DNA of 64,000 bases from Mermis nigrescens (GCA_036768485.1 JAVLUZ010000154.1:5188724-5252723); one strand, 5' to 3'; counted from the first letter of the stretch, positions 14,501 to 25,440 are shown. Translations and numbers: made by a program. The notes: generated by a model not told the origin, from the letters alone.

Positions 14501-15150
14501 AAAGTGATGTGGAGGGCTGGATTATTTTAGCTGATTCAATCTTTTTAAATTTGTTGGATCTATATAGCAATAAATAATTATGACTCGGCGCGGAAAATTC
14601 TGACGTTTTTGCCTTTTTGAACTCAGTTTTCTGGACATTCATTATTGCAACAAAAAAGTCAAACAATATTTTCTGAAAAATTTCAGGGGGCAGGTACCCC
14701 CAATGCCCATGGCTACGCCTATGGCTGACTGCATTTGGAACATCGATAGGCTTTGAACCAGGTCTAACTAAAACAGTTGCGCGCACGATATGAATAAAAG
14801 TTGCAGTTTAAATTTATATAATGGTCACAGAAGTGAATGCATTATAAAAAAGCGTCGCTAACAGATGATTTCTTGTTTAAATTTGTTTACAATGAAGAAT
14901 AAGAAAAATTCGGCACAAATAAAATGTAACTAAAGAGCTGAATAATGGAATATGCCTAGACAGGATGCACGATATATTGTGATAATAGGAAATATTAACA
15001 TACTCGCTATTTAACATTTTACGGTCGATTATATCAAATCACATTTACATTGTGATTCAGATCGCACTTTAGAACAATATGTTCCCAGGTTTCTAATTCA
15101 ATTCTTAGCACATATTGCATAACTGCAGTGCTAATTTTAAATTTTATATT
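11521..15150. other. No gene recognised
   Basis: Long AT-rich stretch. It contains a short inverted repeat around CGTGTGGATCCTCG (about 12078), a TTG microsatellite at 12165-12187, and a short near-tandem repeat with GAATAGACAAACTGGT at about 14372 and 14413. None of the open frames shows a domain. Confidence 0.45.
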
Positions 15151-15154
15151 AGGG

Positions 15155-15255
15155 GATTCGGGTACCCGGGTATACCCGGGTACCTGAATGCCGGGTAGTA
15201 AACTCATTTTCTACCCGGGTACCCGAGTACTCGGGTCACCCGTTCGAGTACCCGC
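15155..15255. repeat. Palindromic ACCCGGGT repeat block
   Basis: Repeated GGGTACCCGGGTAT and CTACCCGGGTACCCGAGTAC units, each nearly self-complementary, form a GC-rich block in AT-rich surroundings just outside the left end of a Mutator-like element. Confidence 0.8.
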
Positions 15256-15348
15256 GTGCACGCTCTATATATGGTAAGGACTTGAAGACCTTGCAATAGT
15301 GAGGCACATTTATCATCTTTCCATGCATTAATGTGATTGGGAGCCAGG

Positions 15349-15450
15349 TGCGCTGCCTAGTCCGAGTGCGCTGCCAAGTCCGAGTGCGCTGCCAGGTCCG
15401 AGTGCGCTGCCATAGTCGAGTGCGCTGACAGGGCCAAGTGCGCTGCCAAA
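15349..15450. repeat. Left minisatellite TIR arm
   Basis: About six copies of an 18-bp unit, GTGCGCTGCCNRGTCCGA. The reverse complement of this arm matches 16661-16766 unit by unit, including the variant units with ATAGTCGA and CAGGGCCAA. Confidence 0.9.
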
Positions 15451-15463
15451 TAAACAGCATGTA

Positions 15464-15629
15464 TAGTCTGTTTCACACAACTTCGTTCATAAATTTTAAA
15501 ACTATCTCTGACAATAAGCTGACAGATTGCGATTATAGCGATTAATCTGATATATAATTATCGTAACCCACGGCTTACTGTCACTGAAAATTCTTATAAT
15601 TCATGCACAAAATTATATGAAACAGACTA
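15464..15629. mobile_element. TA-target MITE (Tc1/mariner-like), copy 1
   Basis: Terminal inverted repeats TAGTCTGTTTCACA and TATGAAACAGACTA flanked by TA dinucleotides (15462-15463 and 15630-15631). A second, diverged copy is at 30412-30572. The TA target is typical of Tc1/mariner-type MITEs; no transposase is encoded. Confidence 0.82.
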
Positions 15630-15666
15630 TAGTTACCCAAGTACGTAAGTAGGTACATCTGTACAA

Positions 15667-16287
15667 TTATGTTTTTCCTACCACTTTGTCTCTGAGTAGG
15701 TACAATTGATCACAGTGGAATCCAAAAGCGTTTTTGAGGAGATTTGAAGGAAGATCAAAACCCCAACATGGCTGATTCCAGCAAAAAAGACCCTTTCTAA
15801 ACCAACGCTTCAAAGATGTTTTCATTGACGAATATTCACGTAAGTTAGCTTCTACTGAAGCAGCATCATTTTCGTCTCTAAATCGTTCAGGAACTGCCGA
15901 ATTCATGCTAGTGTGCGCTTCTAAAGGGCGCTTGATCCCCTGACGGCATGATTCTCGAGCGTCTCGGCTTAAAACATTAGCATGGAACTCGCCGAAATCG
16001 TAACCGGGACAGCGTGAGTGATGCCCAATGTCCGGATTACGTAAAAAACGGTTGTTCTGAACCGTAATAATAGAATACGATTCGCCCTGTTCACGATCAT
16101 CGTTTTTCAATAATTTTTCACACGTGATACAATTCCAATACTCGTTCAATTCACCAGAGGACAATATTTTCGTAGCTTTTTGACGATATTGGTAAAATTT
16201 TTCAGGATTTATTATCGAATTATATTTTATCAAAGACTTTTCCAGCTTATAATTTAGAACGTAATCGGCTTGCCCGAAATCCATCAT
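15667..16287 (-). CDS. Transposase-associated zinc-finger protein, Mutator/FLYWCH-like fragment
   Basis: A complete 206-codon open frame. It resembles the N-terminal zinc-binding part of Mutator-like (MULE) transposases and FLYWCH proteins: a YWNCITC cysteine pair (C53, C56) followed by a HHSRC pair (H89/H90, C93), then a basic helix-like segment DARESCRQGIKRPLEAHTS common next to such fingers. No DDE catalytic domain follows, so if it is a transposase it is only the DNA-binding portion, or the gene is split. It lies between the inverted minisatellite arms of its element, which supports a transposon origin. The family call rests on pattern memory only; it could instead be a domesticated or captured host zinc-finger exon. 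Confidence 0.55.
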   Translation of the reverse strand: MMDFGQADYVLNYKLEKSLIKYNSIINPEKFYQYRQKATKILSSGELNEYWNCITCEKLLKNDDREQGESYSIITVQNNRFLRNPDIGHHSRCPGYDFGEFHANVLSRDARESCRQGIKRPLEAHTSMNSAVPERFRDENDAASVEANLREYSSMKTSLKRWFRKGLFCWNQPCWGFDLPSNLLKNAFGFHCDQLYLLRDKVVGKT

Positions 16288-16480
16288 TTAATCATCAACC
16301 AATTAATCAAAACATCTAATATTACTGATACATAGGTGTCGTTTTGTACGAATTAAAAAAGACAATGACCTTTATCGGACCGAAATGAGGTAATTAGTGC
16401 ATGACCTTTGTGCGGTCACCTGTTTTACACTCGTTTTATTGATCGACTTACTCCTTTCTTTTGAAGGTTTGTCAACAGAA

Positions 16481-16616
16481 GCAGGTACATAAATACTGTT
16501 TACATAAGTAGTCTACTGGAAAAACATCGTTTTTCAGTAATCAGCGGAAAAAGCAGGTACATAAATACTGTTTACATAAGTAGTCTACTGGAAAAACATC
16601 GTTTTTCAGTAATCTA
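16481..16616 (+). repeat. 72-bp tandem duplication
   Basis: GCAGGTACATAAATACTG begins two almost identical 64-base copies at 16481 and 16553 (period 72), each ending TTTTTCAGTAATC. Confidence 0.95.
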
Positions 16617-16660
16617 ATATATATTTGGCTAATCTAATAATATATTTTTTTAATATATAT

Positions 16661-16766
16661 TTGGCAGCGCACTCGGCCCTATCAGCGCACTCGACTATGG
16701 CAGCTCACCTGACCTCGGCAGCGCTCTCGGACCTGGCAGCGCACTCGAACCAGGTAGCGCACTCGG
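16661..16766. repeat. Right minisatellite TIR arm
   Basis: Units read GGCAGCGCACTCGGACCT and variants, the reverse complement of the left arm at 15349-15450 in the same unit order. Confidence 0.9.
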
Positions 16767-17254
16767 CACATACCCTATTAATGTCCAGAGCAGCGTTTAA
16801 TAAATATGGCTCTGTCTCTTTGATACCTACATGCCATATTAATTTTCACGTACACACACATATACTCGTACATATGATTTGATATTACAATTTATTTTTT
16901 GGTGCCTCGTGGCACTTCGAATATTAATTGCTTTTGAAACATCCAAATTAACGATCAAACGTAGGCTTGAGATATCGACCTCCAAAACCTGAGTACCTTC
17001 AAAAATCGATAGACCCCTAAAATTAAAGTTTTGGTGCAGTATTTAGTGAAATGGCCCTAACGGACTCCCAAAATATATCCGCTGTTGACTTACGCTGAAT
17101 CTATAATGCCAGGCATATTGCACGGGCCGTTTTCAAGAAAAAGCTTCTATTTTATTGCACAATGAACAAAAGCGGAATAGAAAGCTCATAAAGCTATTAT
17201 ATTTGTGCGCAGAAAGACAAATACACGGTTCAGAAAGCTGGGAAGCTCAATAAG

Positions 17255-17550
17255 CGATTGTGCCTATCACTCTCAATGCATCAACGACACTCCCAATATT
17301 TCAAAACTCCCATCGTCTCAATGCTCCCACTGATATTCCTAACACTACTGTTTCAACATTCCCACTGAAATTCTCAACACTCCCACTGCCTCAGCATTCA
17401 ACTGTCTCAACTCCCCTACAGTCTCAACAATCGCTCAAAAATTCTATATACTCTCATCGTCTCAACTATTCCACTGTCTCAACACGTCCACGGAAATTCT
17501 CAACACTCTAATTGTCTCAACATTCCCACTTAGTCAACACTTCTACGAAA
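17255..17550 (+). repeat. CTCAACACTCCCACTG degenerate minisatellite
   Basis: Degenerate tandem units such as CTCAACACTCCCACTG and CTCAACATTCCCAC over about 290 bases. Reverse-complement units occur at 18240-18335 and 20915-21055, so this may be one arm of another minisatellite-TIR element. The Ser/Thr-rich open frame across it is a repeat artefact. Confidence 0.8.
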
Positions 17551-18239
17551 TTTTAATAAGACTAACTTAGTTCAGATGCGCTGCCGTGTTTGAACACAAG
17601 GCAAAATTCAAGAGTGCTATGGTGGTCAGGAGAACTGCTGCGGACCAATACACTGCCAGAGTCGATCCAATTTCATCTACATATCACTCTATGTACCGAC
17701 ACTTACTGTACTTTAATTAAAGTTTCGAATATTTTAAAATTTTTCGCATCAGAAGCGATTCGCCAATCGAAAGATAACTAAAAATTGCTAATTTGTGCAT
17801 AATGGACGGATTTTTATAAGTTTTTAGAACACTAACTATTCGGAAAATGTTGGGTTTATCACTGTGTGAGGAAACTGTCGACCTGCCACTGTTTATACTG
17901 AATTGGGGACCTTCTGCATGGTAGCAAGGTACAGAGAGCAAGCTTGTCCTTCGGCACTCACTAAACTTGAGCGTGAGGTATGGATCAGTCATGTCAAAAT
18001 ACAGTCTAGATAAGAAATACAGCCAAAAAGTGCTCATAAATGGCAATGCTTGATTTAGGTACAAGCATGCATATGTACAATTAGGGATCCCTCATTGCAT
18101 AGTTACATATGCCATTCTGGACCGAAAGTAATTAGCCTTGCCAGCTCATTTTGCAGTGACAGCTCTTCCGAAAGTAAAGCGCTCTTGTACCTTACAGCGC
18201 ACATGAACCGCATCATAATTTAACAAGCCGGTTTTGATT

Positions 18240-18335
18240 GGAGCATTGAGAACGTGTATTGATTTAGTGGAAGAATTGAGGCAACGGGACTGGTGAGAGT
18301 TTTAAGACAGTGAGAGAGTTGAGAAAGTGGAATCA
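18240..18335 (-). repeat. Inverted partner of the 17.3-kb minisatellite
   Basis: Units such as GTGAGAGAGTTGAGAAAGTG and GAAGAATTGAGGCAACGGGA are degenerate reverse complements of the 17255-17550 units. This could close a 1.1-kb element (17255-18335). Confidence 0.55.
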
Positions 18336-18514
18336 CTTAGTCTTCTCGACTATACTATATTTCCGACCATGCAGCCTCCCTGACTAATGATATATTTGTT
18401 AGCTACAAATATACTTTTTGAACGCACTGGTTTCCCATATCCATGCTCAAGGGTAGAACAAAAATAAGGCGTGCATCAGCACAGCCTTTCCCAAATTTGT
18501 TCTAAATATATTCA

Positions 18515-18720
18515 GACTAGCAAAGAAAAATGCTCCGATGGAACAAAAACGACGAACATACTTGGGATTGTGGATTATTAAGAATGTAATAGGAGGGGAC
18601 TAGGAAAAAGCTACCTATGCATACATATGTCTACAGTCGCAAAATGTAATAAAAATCAGACTTTCTCCAAGCAACGCAAAAAGTCGAAGTATATTCTGCG
18701 GCCTGCAGATTGAAATAAAG
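18515..18720 (+). repeat. R1 repeat family, 3'-terminal segment
   Basis: Contains the conserved R1 end: CTAGCAAAGAAAAATGCTCC, CTTGGGATTGTGGATTATTA, AAGCAACGCAAAAAGTCGAA and final CTGCGGCCTGCAG. The same end recurs at 32585-32770 and 63440-63640 on this strand, and inverted at 26697-26830, 33355-33540 and 63785-63960. Confidence 0.85.
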
Positions 18721-19184
18721 TATTAAACCAAAAAAAAACACTTTTTATTTTATGAAAAAGCTACATTCGATTTGACAGGTCATTACTTCGGCTCACATAA
18801 ACTTCAAAGCTTCAAACTGGCTGCATTCGATAGATAAAAGTCTCTTCTTTTTGAATTTGTAAAAATTTTTGGTCAAGTCCCAGTGCTCCGGGCGCTATGG
18901 CAATTTGTTTACACCCTACTTTAATTTTGTTTAAACGCTGATAGCGTCATTGGTCCTGCCATCAATTTGCACCCTCTTTTGACGATATCCTGAAATTTTT
19001 GCAATTGGTAGGACGCGCATCTATTCTGGAGATTTAAAAATGTGCTTATTAATTTTTGTGACAGGATATATTGTAAAAATGTCAAAAAGTATACCAACAT
19101 ACACAGTAATGTAATATAATGCGGAAAGTGAGGTGTAAACTAATCGCCGTATTGCAGCTACCGCTAAAAGCTGGCCAAAATTTT

Positions 19185-19805
19185 TAACGTGATAATAAAA
19201 AAACTTAAATACTCCCCCTTTTTGTTTTTGTTTACACTCAATACCGAGCTAGGCGTGAGTGTGTAAAGTTTACATCAAAAATTCAAATGATCGGCGGAGT
19301 GCCAATTTAAAAAAAAATGATTTCCCTGATTAGTAAGTTACGAATCTGGTCTTAAATTTTTTACACTCATTAGTTGTTGCACAGGAGTGTAAATTAGACG
19401 GTTTTTTACAGTTTTCATGTGCAAGAGTATATCTAACTAATTTTTCCATTCTATGCAGTGTGATTGATTTCAAAAGGTAGACGTTTATTAAATCTAGGGG
19501 AGCCTTTTTTATTTTTTTAAGGTAATATTTTCAAATTTAGAGGCGCTTTATTGTAAAGAGTCTGGGACAAAAAAATATTTTTTTGCCATATCCTCCACTT
19601 AGTAGACAGAACGTGGTAATTATCTTTAAAATGTGCCTCGTCCTAAGCGCTACACGTCAAAATTTATTTTGTTTCTTTACAATCAATATTTCGTTATTAG
19701 TGCAGGTGTAAACTTTACACTGAAAAAATTTTTCCGCCTAGAGCGTCGTGGATGATGAATTTTAAAAATAAAATGTTCTCCGTAAGGTCAGAATAACGAA
19801 TCTGA
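19185..19805 (+). repeat. R1 repeat family, internal segment
   Basis: About 480 bases match 26220-26695 in the same orientation, from TTTACACTCAATACCGAGCT through CTGGGACAAAAAAATA to AATGTGCCTCGTCC. It is then cut by a Harbinger-type insertion at 19806. Units share GTGTAAAGTTTACA and GAATCTG. Confidence 0.85.
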
Positions 19806-20701
19806 GGCCCATTGCACCAAACTAGGAGTGTAGGAGTTAGGAGCAAATTTACTCCTGGCTCAGGAGTCTCCTAAATCGGGTTGCACCACTTACTCCTGAC
19901 CTAGGAGTAATTTTTTCATGGTTTCTAGGAGCTCTTCACTCTTAGACTCCTAACTAAGGGTAATTTTAGGAGTGTTTCTAGGAGTTTCTTGGACCGGATT
20001 TTTGTAATGTCCATAAATTTTTGAGCATTTTCAGTCAACTCAGCCAAGCTATTTGGAGAATCTGCGACTGTATGCCAAATATGTTCATTAATAAGCTGAA
20101 CAATGGATCGAATTTTCCGACAAACAGTATACTTATGCTAACCAAGAGCATCACCAACAATATCCTAAAATTTTCCGGTAGCTAAGAATCTTAGAGCTGA
20201 TAAAATCTGTTGCTTTGGAGAAAGTGTCCTGTGTAACTCTTTAGCTGTCAAAACCGTCCACTTATCAACCAAACACGTTCCGTCTTGCGCGACAGTCAAA
20301 AGCATTCTTCGAAATTATCAATATCAAAATTAATACGCTGCTTGCTTGCACTCTTTTTTGGCGTATTTGTTCAATAAATTCATCATCGCTATCACTGCTA
20401 GTACTATTCATCACATTCAAAAAAAGACTAATTCAATACAAGCGACAGCTATAGGAGAGAACGGACACTCCTAATATTTTGTGCAATGATAAGGAGTAAA
20501 TTTACTGCTAAAAAAACACTCCTAAGCATGGTGCAACCCACCTGAAAAATTACGCCTAAATTTGCTCCTAAAACGTCCTCTTTACTCCTAATGTTACTCC
20601 TACACTCCTGATTTAGGAGACTCCTAGCTCCTAGATGGTGCAACCGAAATTTACACCTTTACTCCTAAGTGTTACACTCCTAGTTTGGTGCAACTGGGCC
20701 C
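19806..20701. mobile_element. PIF/Harbinger-type element, degenerate
   Basis: Long inverted repeats: GGCCCATTGCACCAAACTAG at the left and its complement, read as GTTGCACCAAACTAGGAGTG after GGGCCCA, at the right; both arms are full of ACTCCTA / TAGGAGT motifs. Possible 3-bp TGA duplications flank it (19803-19805, 20702-20704). The minus strand between the arms carries remnants of a Harbinger-type transposase. At 0.9 kb it is a deletion derivative. Confidence 0.85.
19995..20411 (-). pseudogene. Harbinger-type transposase remnant
   Basis: Read on the minus strand from 20411, short frame pieces spell a transposase N-terminal region: an acidic start (MNSTSSDSDDEFIEQI), then LSPKQQILSALRFLATGKF, then a helix-turn-helix-like stretch ending near ENAQKFMDI. 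This follows the pattern of the N-terminal part of HARBI1-like transposases, whose helix-turn-helix precedes the DDE domain. The reading is interrupted by at least two in-frame stops and one or two frame changes, and the DDE domain is absent. It sits inside matching inverted repeats, so the assignment agrees with its context. Non-functional as read. Confidence 0.75.
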
Positions 20702-20914
20702 TGACCTTTAAGATTTTCTGCAGCCAGTGTTTGTTGAGGTATGAAGAGTTGAACTTTGAATTATACATCTATTTTCTAAATGAAATAGGATGATTTTAAA
20801 CTTTCACGGTTGGGAAGGCTATGTGGTAGGGAAGACTATGTGGTTGTAAAGGCTGCACGGACAGGGAGGATGATTGTTGGGGTGGGACCTCTGAAGGTCA
20901 GGAAGTCAGAACAC

Positions 20915-21055
20915 AATTCAAGACGTTAGGAGTGTTGAAAACTTCAGTGAAAGTGTTGAGTGGAATTTTCGAGAGAGACAATGTGAGTGTTGACCATTTC
21001 TGTGGGAATATTGAGACAATAAGAGTGTTGACATATTAGGAGTGTTGAGATAGCA
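20915..21055 (-). repeat. TTGAGTGTTGA minisatellite arm
   Basis: Degenerate units such as TAGGAGTGTTGAAAA and AATGTGAGTGTTGACC, reverse complements of the 17255-17550 units. It abuts the 3' end of the M13 peptidase gene. Confidence 0.7.
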
Positions 21056-21057
21056 CA

Positions 21058-21431
21058 TCATTTAAACGGAGTAAATGATGTACCGCCATAGTAGTCAGCC
21101 CACAATTCACACGTTTTGGCCGGAGCTTCCTGGCTCCCCACAGTACATTTGAATGCACTAGCAAAACCGCGAAAATTCCTAATCGCAAGATGTATTCGAG
21201 TCTGGTCTGGTGCGTGTACATCTTCGAAATTCAATTTTAGATTTCTCGTGCAGTAAAAACGAGTGGCCATTAAGAAGAAAATTTGATCGGGCGGAATGTC
21301 GATCATATCTGGTATAGGAGGGTCTGCGCCTTGTGTTAGACTGGCGAATTCGTAAGCCATAAAAGCAACTTTTAAGCCATCCACATCGGCCATTGTTTCG
21401 GCTAATGTCAGGTCTCCGTTGACGCATTTGC
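21058..21431 (-). CDS. M13 (neprilysin-type) metallopeptidase, terminal exon
   Basis: Last exon of a zinc endopeptidase gene. Neprilysins are usually type II membrane or secreted enzymes that cleave small peptides outside the cell. The exon reads NGDLTLAETMADVDGL, which matches the family's ENIAD helix supplying the third zinc ligand (Glu of ETMAD), then a region around VHAPDQTR with the expected His and Arg, and ends with a CELW motif plus 11 extra residues before the stop. The acceptor TTCTTGCAG precedes 21431, and the phase-1 junction joins exactly to the donor of the upstream exon at 30832. All expected active-site residues in this part are present. Confidence 0.9.
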
Positions 21432-22150
21432 CTGCAAGAATCATTTGCCATTAGTGAAACACGTCAGTATATTAATATTAGGATATGCTTGACTAAAGTT
21501 TAAAATAAAAGGTGTAACTCTCGAAGTATTATCACTCTGATAGCATGATCGATCTCTTTGGATATGGAACAATTGTTGTTCATGTATTTAGTAGATAGCC
21601 GAGAAAACTTTAATTCTTAAAATTGCAGTAGTTCAAATCTAATGAAGGTAGAATTCATTTAGTCTACAGAAATATAGAATTTAAGCAATCTTTTTCTAAT
21701 TTGATGTCATAAAGCGTCAAAACAAAGACATGCAAAAACGTTAGCTGCTCTTCTGCGATAAAAAATTCAAACTATCGTTTTCTAAATTTCCTAATCCCAA
21801 AAACCTTTCGTTTCCAATTTTTCAATGTCTCAAACCGTTGCTGCGTTTCTATTTTGTACATTGTTTACCACTTCCAGATAAATAACATAACAAAGGTAAC
21901 CTTTTCAACATTCGGCAAAAAATCTCAATTAAATTTTTTGGTACGACAGAAAGTGGATTAAGCTGGATTTACTGGATTTACAAATCGGGCATCGTAAGTA
22001 TATGCTAATCATCTACTATATATTTGTGAAAGTTTGTTTGTATGTCCGGGGTTGGCTCCGGCCATATAATACTTGGAGGGTTGACGTTTTTGCACCCTGT
22101 GCAGGGGTGTTGCGAGAGGCGCCTATGATTAAGCATGGCTGATTTCGGGA
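21432..22150. other. Intron of the M13 gene; no repeat recognised
   Basis: First part of the 9.4-kb intron (21432-30831) as read left to right. AT-rich, nothing recognised. Confidence 0.5.
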
Positions 22151-23520
22151 CATGACCGTTTTTTACAAAATTTCAAAAATCGGAATAAATTCACTTTACA
22201 ATATTTTCGGTTTATGGTACTTTTGCCGCTGCGTGCGTTATAACATAGGATCGGACGTCATATACATACATGATACTACAAGATGGGCAATGCTAAACGG
22301 TAGAGTGATGTGATATAAGATACCCTGTCTGTGCCATAACATGCAGTGATATGAGATAAAAGATACCCTCAGCTATAACTCATGAGTGATATAAGATATC
22401 ATGTGAAATATGACACCCTTTGCTACAACGAACAAAAAAATTTTAAAACATCAAAAATATGGTTTGACTAAAAAAATTTTCAAAAACATCAAAAATATGA
22501 TTTTCTCTAATGAATTTTAAAAACCATTCTGCAACGTCGAAAATATGGATTTGATCAAAAATATGTACAGTGGTGAAGCGGGAGGCGTTCCTGTGCATGA
22601 GCATGTCCGATTTTTTGCCAAATTTCAAAACTCGGATTAAATTCAGTTTACACTGTTTTCGGGTTATGGTACTTTTGCCGCTGCGTGCGCTATAACGTAG
22701 GATCGGACGTAATATAGCCTACATAAGGCTACAAGATAGGAGATACCCTCTGCTATAACATATGAGTGATATCAGATTTCATGTGATATATGACACCCTT
22801 TTTTACAACAAACAAAAAATTTCTAAGACAAAAAAATATTGGTTTGACCAAAAAATTTTCCAAAACATCCCGAAACATCAAAAATATGATTTTGACTGAA
22901 GAATTTTCAAAACCATTCTGTAACGTCAAAAATATGGATTTGATCAAAAAAATGGTTGACAAAAAATATTTTTAGAGAATGAAAAAAATGAAATATGCTT
23001 TTTAGCAACAATTTTTCTTTTTAGAAATGTCCTAAAAACATCAAAAGTCCCGCAAAATGGAAAATACAAGAGACATCCCAATTTCATATAGCTATCAGGC
23101 CTAAGTTCAGCCCAGGCAACGCCGCGTAGCTCAGCTATAGTCGGTTTCATTTAACTTTTGGGTTTTTGAAAATATTTAAAGTAACTACAAAAAAGTTTTA
23201 TACTGATACGATAAATATGATATTCTACAGTATGTCGTGTCACTTGGAGACGTATGCAAGCCGCATTATTGCATCAATAGTTTTAACCACTTTTGTAGCA
23301 CGTTTGCCAAATTTCAGAAATCTGAATAAATTCAATAATACCATTTTCGGGTACGGCACTTTTGCCGCTGCGTGCGTTATAACATAGGATCGGACGTAAT
23401 ATAGCCTACATAGTGCCACAAAATGGGCAATGCCATATGGTTCAATCATTTGATATTAGATACCCTGTCTGGGCCATAACATGCAGTGATATAAGATAGG
23501 AGATACCCTCTGCTATAACA
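22150..23520 (+). repeat. Tandem repeat cluster (GCCGCTGCGTGCG units)
   Basis: Three copies of a segment containing TACTTTTGCCGCTGCGTGCG, ATAGGATCGGACGT and GATACCCTCTGCTATAACA start near 22180, 22615 and 23305. They are separated by spacers rich in AACATCAAAAATATG (22445-22560 and 22815-22965). The third copy continues at 25036 after a Mutator-like insertion. Confidence 0.85.
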
Positions 23521-23852
23521 GATTGTGACCCGCTTGACCCACCGTCCCGCTAGACCCACCGTCCCGCTAGACCCACCGTTCCGCTAGACCCACTTTTTCG
23601 TCCCGCTAGACCCACTGAAAGTCTCGCTAGACCCACCACGTGCGTGATGAGGTGTCCCACTAGACCCATCATTATGCGACCGTCCCGCTAGTCCCACTGT
23701 TTTGGAGGACCCACCCGAAAAAATGAAGACATACATATTACATGTGCAAAAATTTTTGTAAGTATTAATTTAAAAGCAAGTTTGAGTATTTCCAAAATTT
23801 TACTCGTATATCCAAAAGTTTGGGAGGGCTAGTCCCCCCATCTCCCACAGCC

Positions 23853-24122
23853 ATCGGTGGGCGGCACCAAAGTTCTGGAGGGAGGGAAGGTGCAAGATTT
23901 ATTCAAAGGTCAAAAAATGGCCATACAAATGGTGGTATGTCGAACGAAACACCATTTTTCAACGTTTCTCATCAAGTACTATCCATTGGCATCAAAAAAT
24001 TGCGAAAAAAACAAAAAAAAATTAAAAAATTGAATTCTGGGGGTATTTTGATTTCTGGGGGGGGGGGTATTTTGGTTACTCGGGGAGTGTATACCCCCAA
24101 ACCTCCCCTACGCCGAGGTATG
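23853..24122 (+). mobile_element. MITE-A copy 4, nested in Mutator-like element
   Basis: 270 bp with family ends. Flanks CCCACAGCC (23844-23852) and CCCACAGCT (24123-24131) form a 9-bp duplication with one mismatch. Confidence 0.92.
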
Positions 24123-24312
24123 CCCACAGCTACGCCATTGCCTGGCTAATAGAAACAAAATGTTTTAAATATGAAGTAAATTTTCGAAATGATACAACGA
24201 TACTTGTCAAAAATTTAAAGAGACATAATTTGTTTCTAATAGTATTTTTCGAATGTGTATACATTGTCAACAAAATCAATAACGGACAGCTGTAAATTTT
24301 GAAATATGGAAG

Positions 24313-24322
24313 AATAAATATA

Positions 24323-24375
<53 letters not shown>

Positions 24376-24560
24376 TAATTATAATGAAAATATTAATAAT
24401 ATTAATAAAAATCATAATAATAATTATAATAATGATAATAATAATAATAATAATATTAATAACAATAATAATGATAATAATAATAGTAATAATGATAATA
24501 ATAATATTAATAATAATAATAATAATAATTATTATTATTATTATTATTATCAATAATATG

Positions 24561-24592
<32 letters not shown>

Positions 24593-24597
24593 TTTAT
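24313..24597. repeat. (AAT)n microsatellite with interruptions
   Basis: AAT/ATT triplet array of about 285 bases with scattered substitutions. Poly-Asn, poly-Ile and poly-Leu frames over it are artefacts. Confidence 0.97.
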
Positions 24598-25077
24598 ATA
24601 TTTATATATGTATATCCAGAAATTCTACTTTTAGTAACGTTTTATGTTCGCATATATTCGCAGAAAATATACACAATTTCATGCAAAAATATACAAAATT
24701 TATTTATTTATTGATTAAATTAATTGATCAGGTATTTAATTAAATGTAATTATTTTCGAATCAATTATTTAAATATTTGACTAAACATATATACTTGAAT
24801 GGATACACTTTACAAGCGTTTCTGTTTTTGCTTATAAGTGTACATAATTTTCTTCTCTGGTGTTTCTTCGAAGACAGTGGGTCTAGCGGGACGGTCGCAA
24901 AACGGTGGGTCTAGCGGGACACCTCATTATGCACGTGGTGGATCTAGCGAGACTTCCAGTGGGTCTAGCGGGACGAAAAAGTGGGTCTAGTGTGACGTGG
25001 GTCTAGCGGGACGGTGGGTCAGGCGAGACGGGACCGCTATAACATATGAGTGATATAAGATATCACGTGATATATGA

Positions 25078-25440
25078 TTGTCCGTGCACGATGCCGCCAA
25101 CCTATTGTTTCCAAAAAAATCCGAGATAAAACAAACATTTTATTCAATTTTGCTTTTGTTCATCAAAAAAGTTTATTTGATACGATGAACGACGAATTCG
25201 TATTTTTTGCTACACGGTTGTTCATTTCAAAACGGAACGACGAGCGACGAACGATGTCCGTGCACGAAGCCGCCAGCCTAATTTTTTCTACAAAAATTTG
25301 TGATTAATCAAATGTTTTACCAAATTTGTGTTTGTCCATCAAAAAGTTTATTAATATCACGAACGATGAATTCGTATTTTTTTGTTAAACGTTTTTCATT
25401 TCGAAACAAAACGACGGACGACGAACGAATTTTCGTTTTG
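25078..25440 (+). repeat. CGAACGA-rich tandem pair
   Basis: Two roughly 175-bp units each begin TGTCCGTGCACGA.GCCGCCA (25079 and 25255) and run through CATCAAAAA.GTTTAT and GA.GAATTCGTATTTTTT. A reverse-complement unit lies at 29870-30052, so the three flank the later repeats as inverted copies. Confidence 0.85.

Larger units (their letters stand above)
15320..16790. mobile_element. Mutator-like element with minisatellite TIRs
   Basis: Two blocks of an 18-bp tandem repeat lie in inverted orientation about 1.2 kb apart and enclose a 206-codon open frame with transposase-like features. Unit order is conserved between the two arms, so they are real inverted repeats rather than independent minisatellites. 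Outer ends and TSD could not be fixed; both arms share a CATTAAT just outside the repeats. Assignment to Mutator-like elements is inferred from the encoded protein and from a similarly built element at 23521-25035 that has a 9-bp TSD. Confidence 0.65.
23521..25035. mobile_element. Non-autonomous Mutator-like element, 9-bp TSD
   Basis: Inverted arms of degenerate CCCGCTAGACCCACCGT units (23521-23700 and 24875-25035) enclose 1.2 kb with no transposase. The element is bounded by perfect 9-bp direct repeats GCTATAACA (23512-23520 and 25036-25044). Both flanks belong to one disrupted tandem unit, so the insertion site is clear. Nine-bp duplications and long TIRs fit Mutator-like elements. Inside it are a MITE-A copy and an (AAT)n array. 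Confidence 0.88.

Noticed and set aside
15236..15460. Frame with repeated WQRTRT residues
   Set aside because: Frame runs through the 18-bp minisatellite arm; unit length divisible by three keeps it open.
24236..24743. Poly-Asn, poly-Ile and poly-Leu frames
   Set aside because: Translations of an (AAT)n array in three frames.
23521..25035. CRISPR-like array of CCCGCTAGACCCAC units
   Set aside because: Units are degenerate, contiguous, without unique spacers, and mirrored at the other end; they are TIR arms of a transposon.
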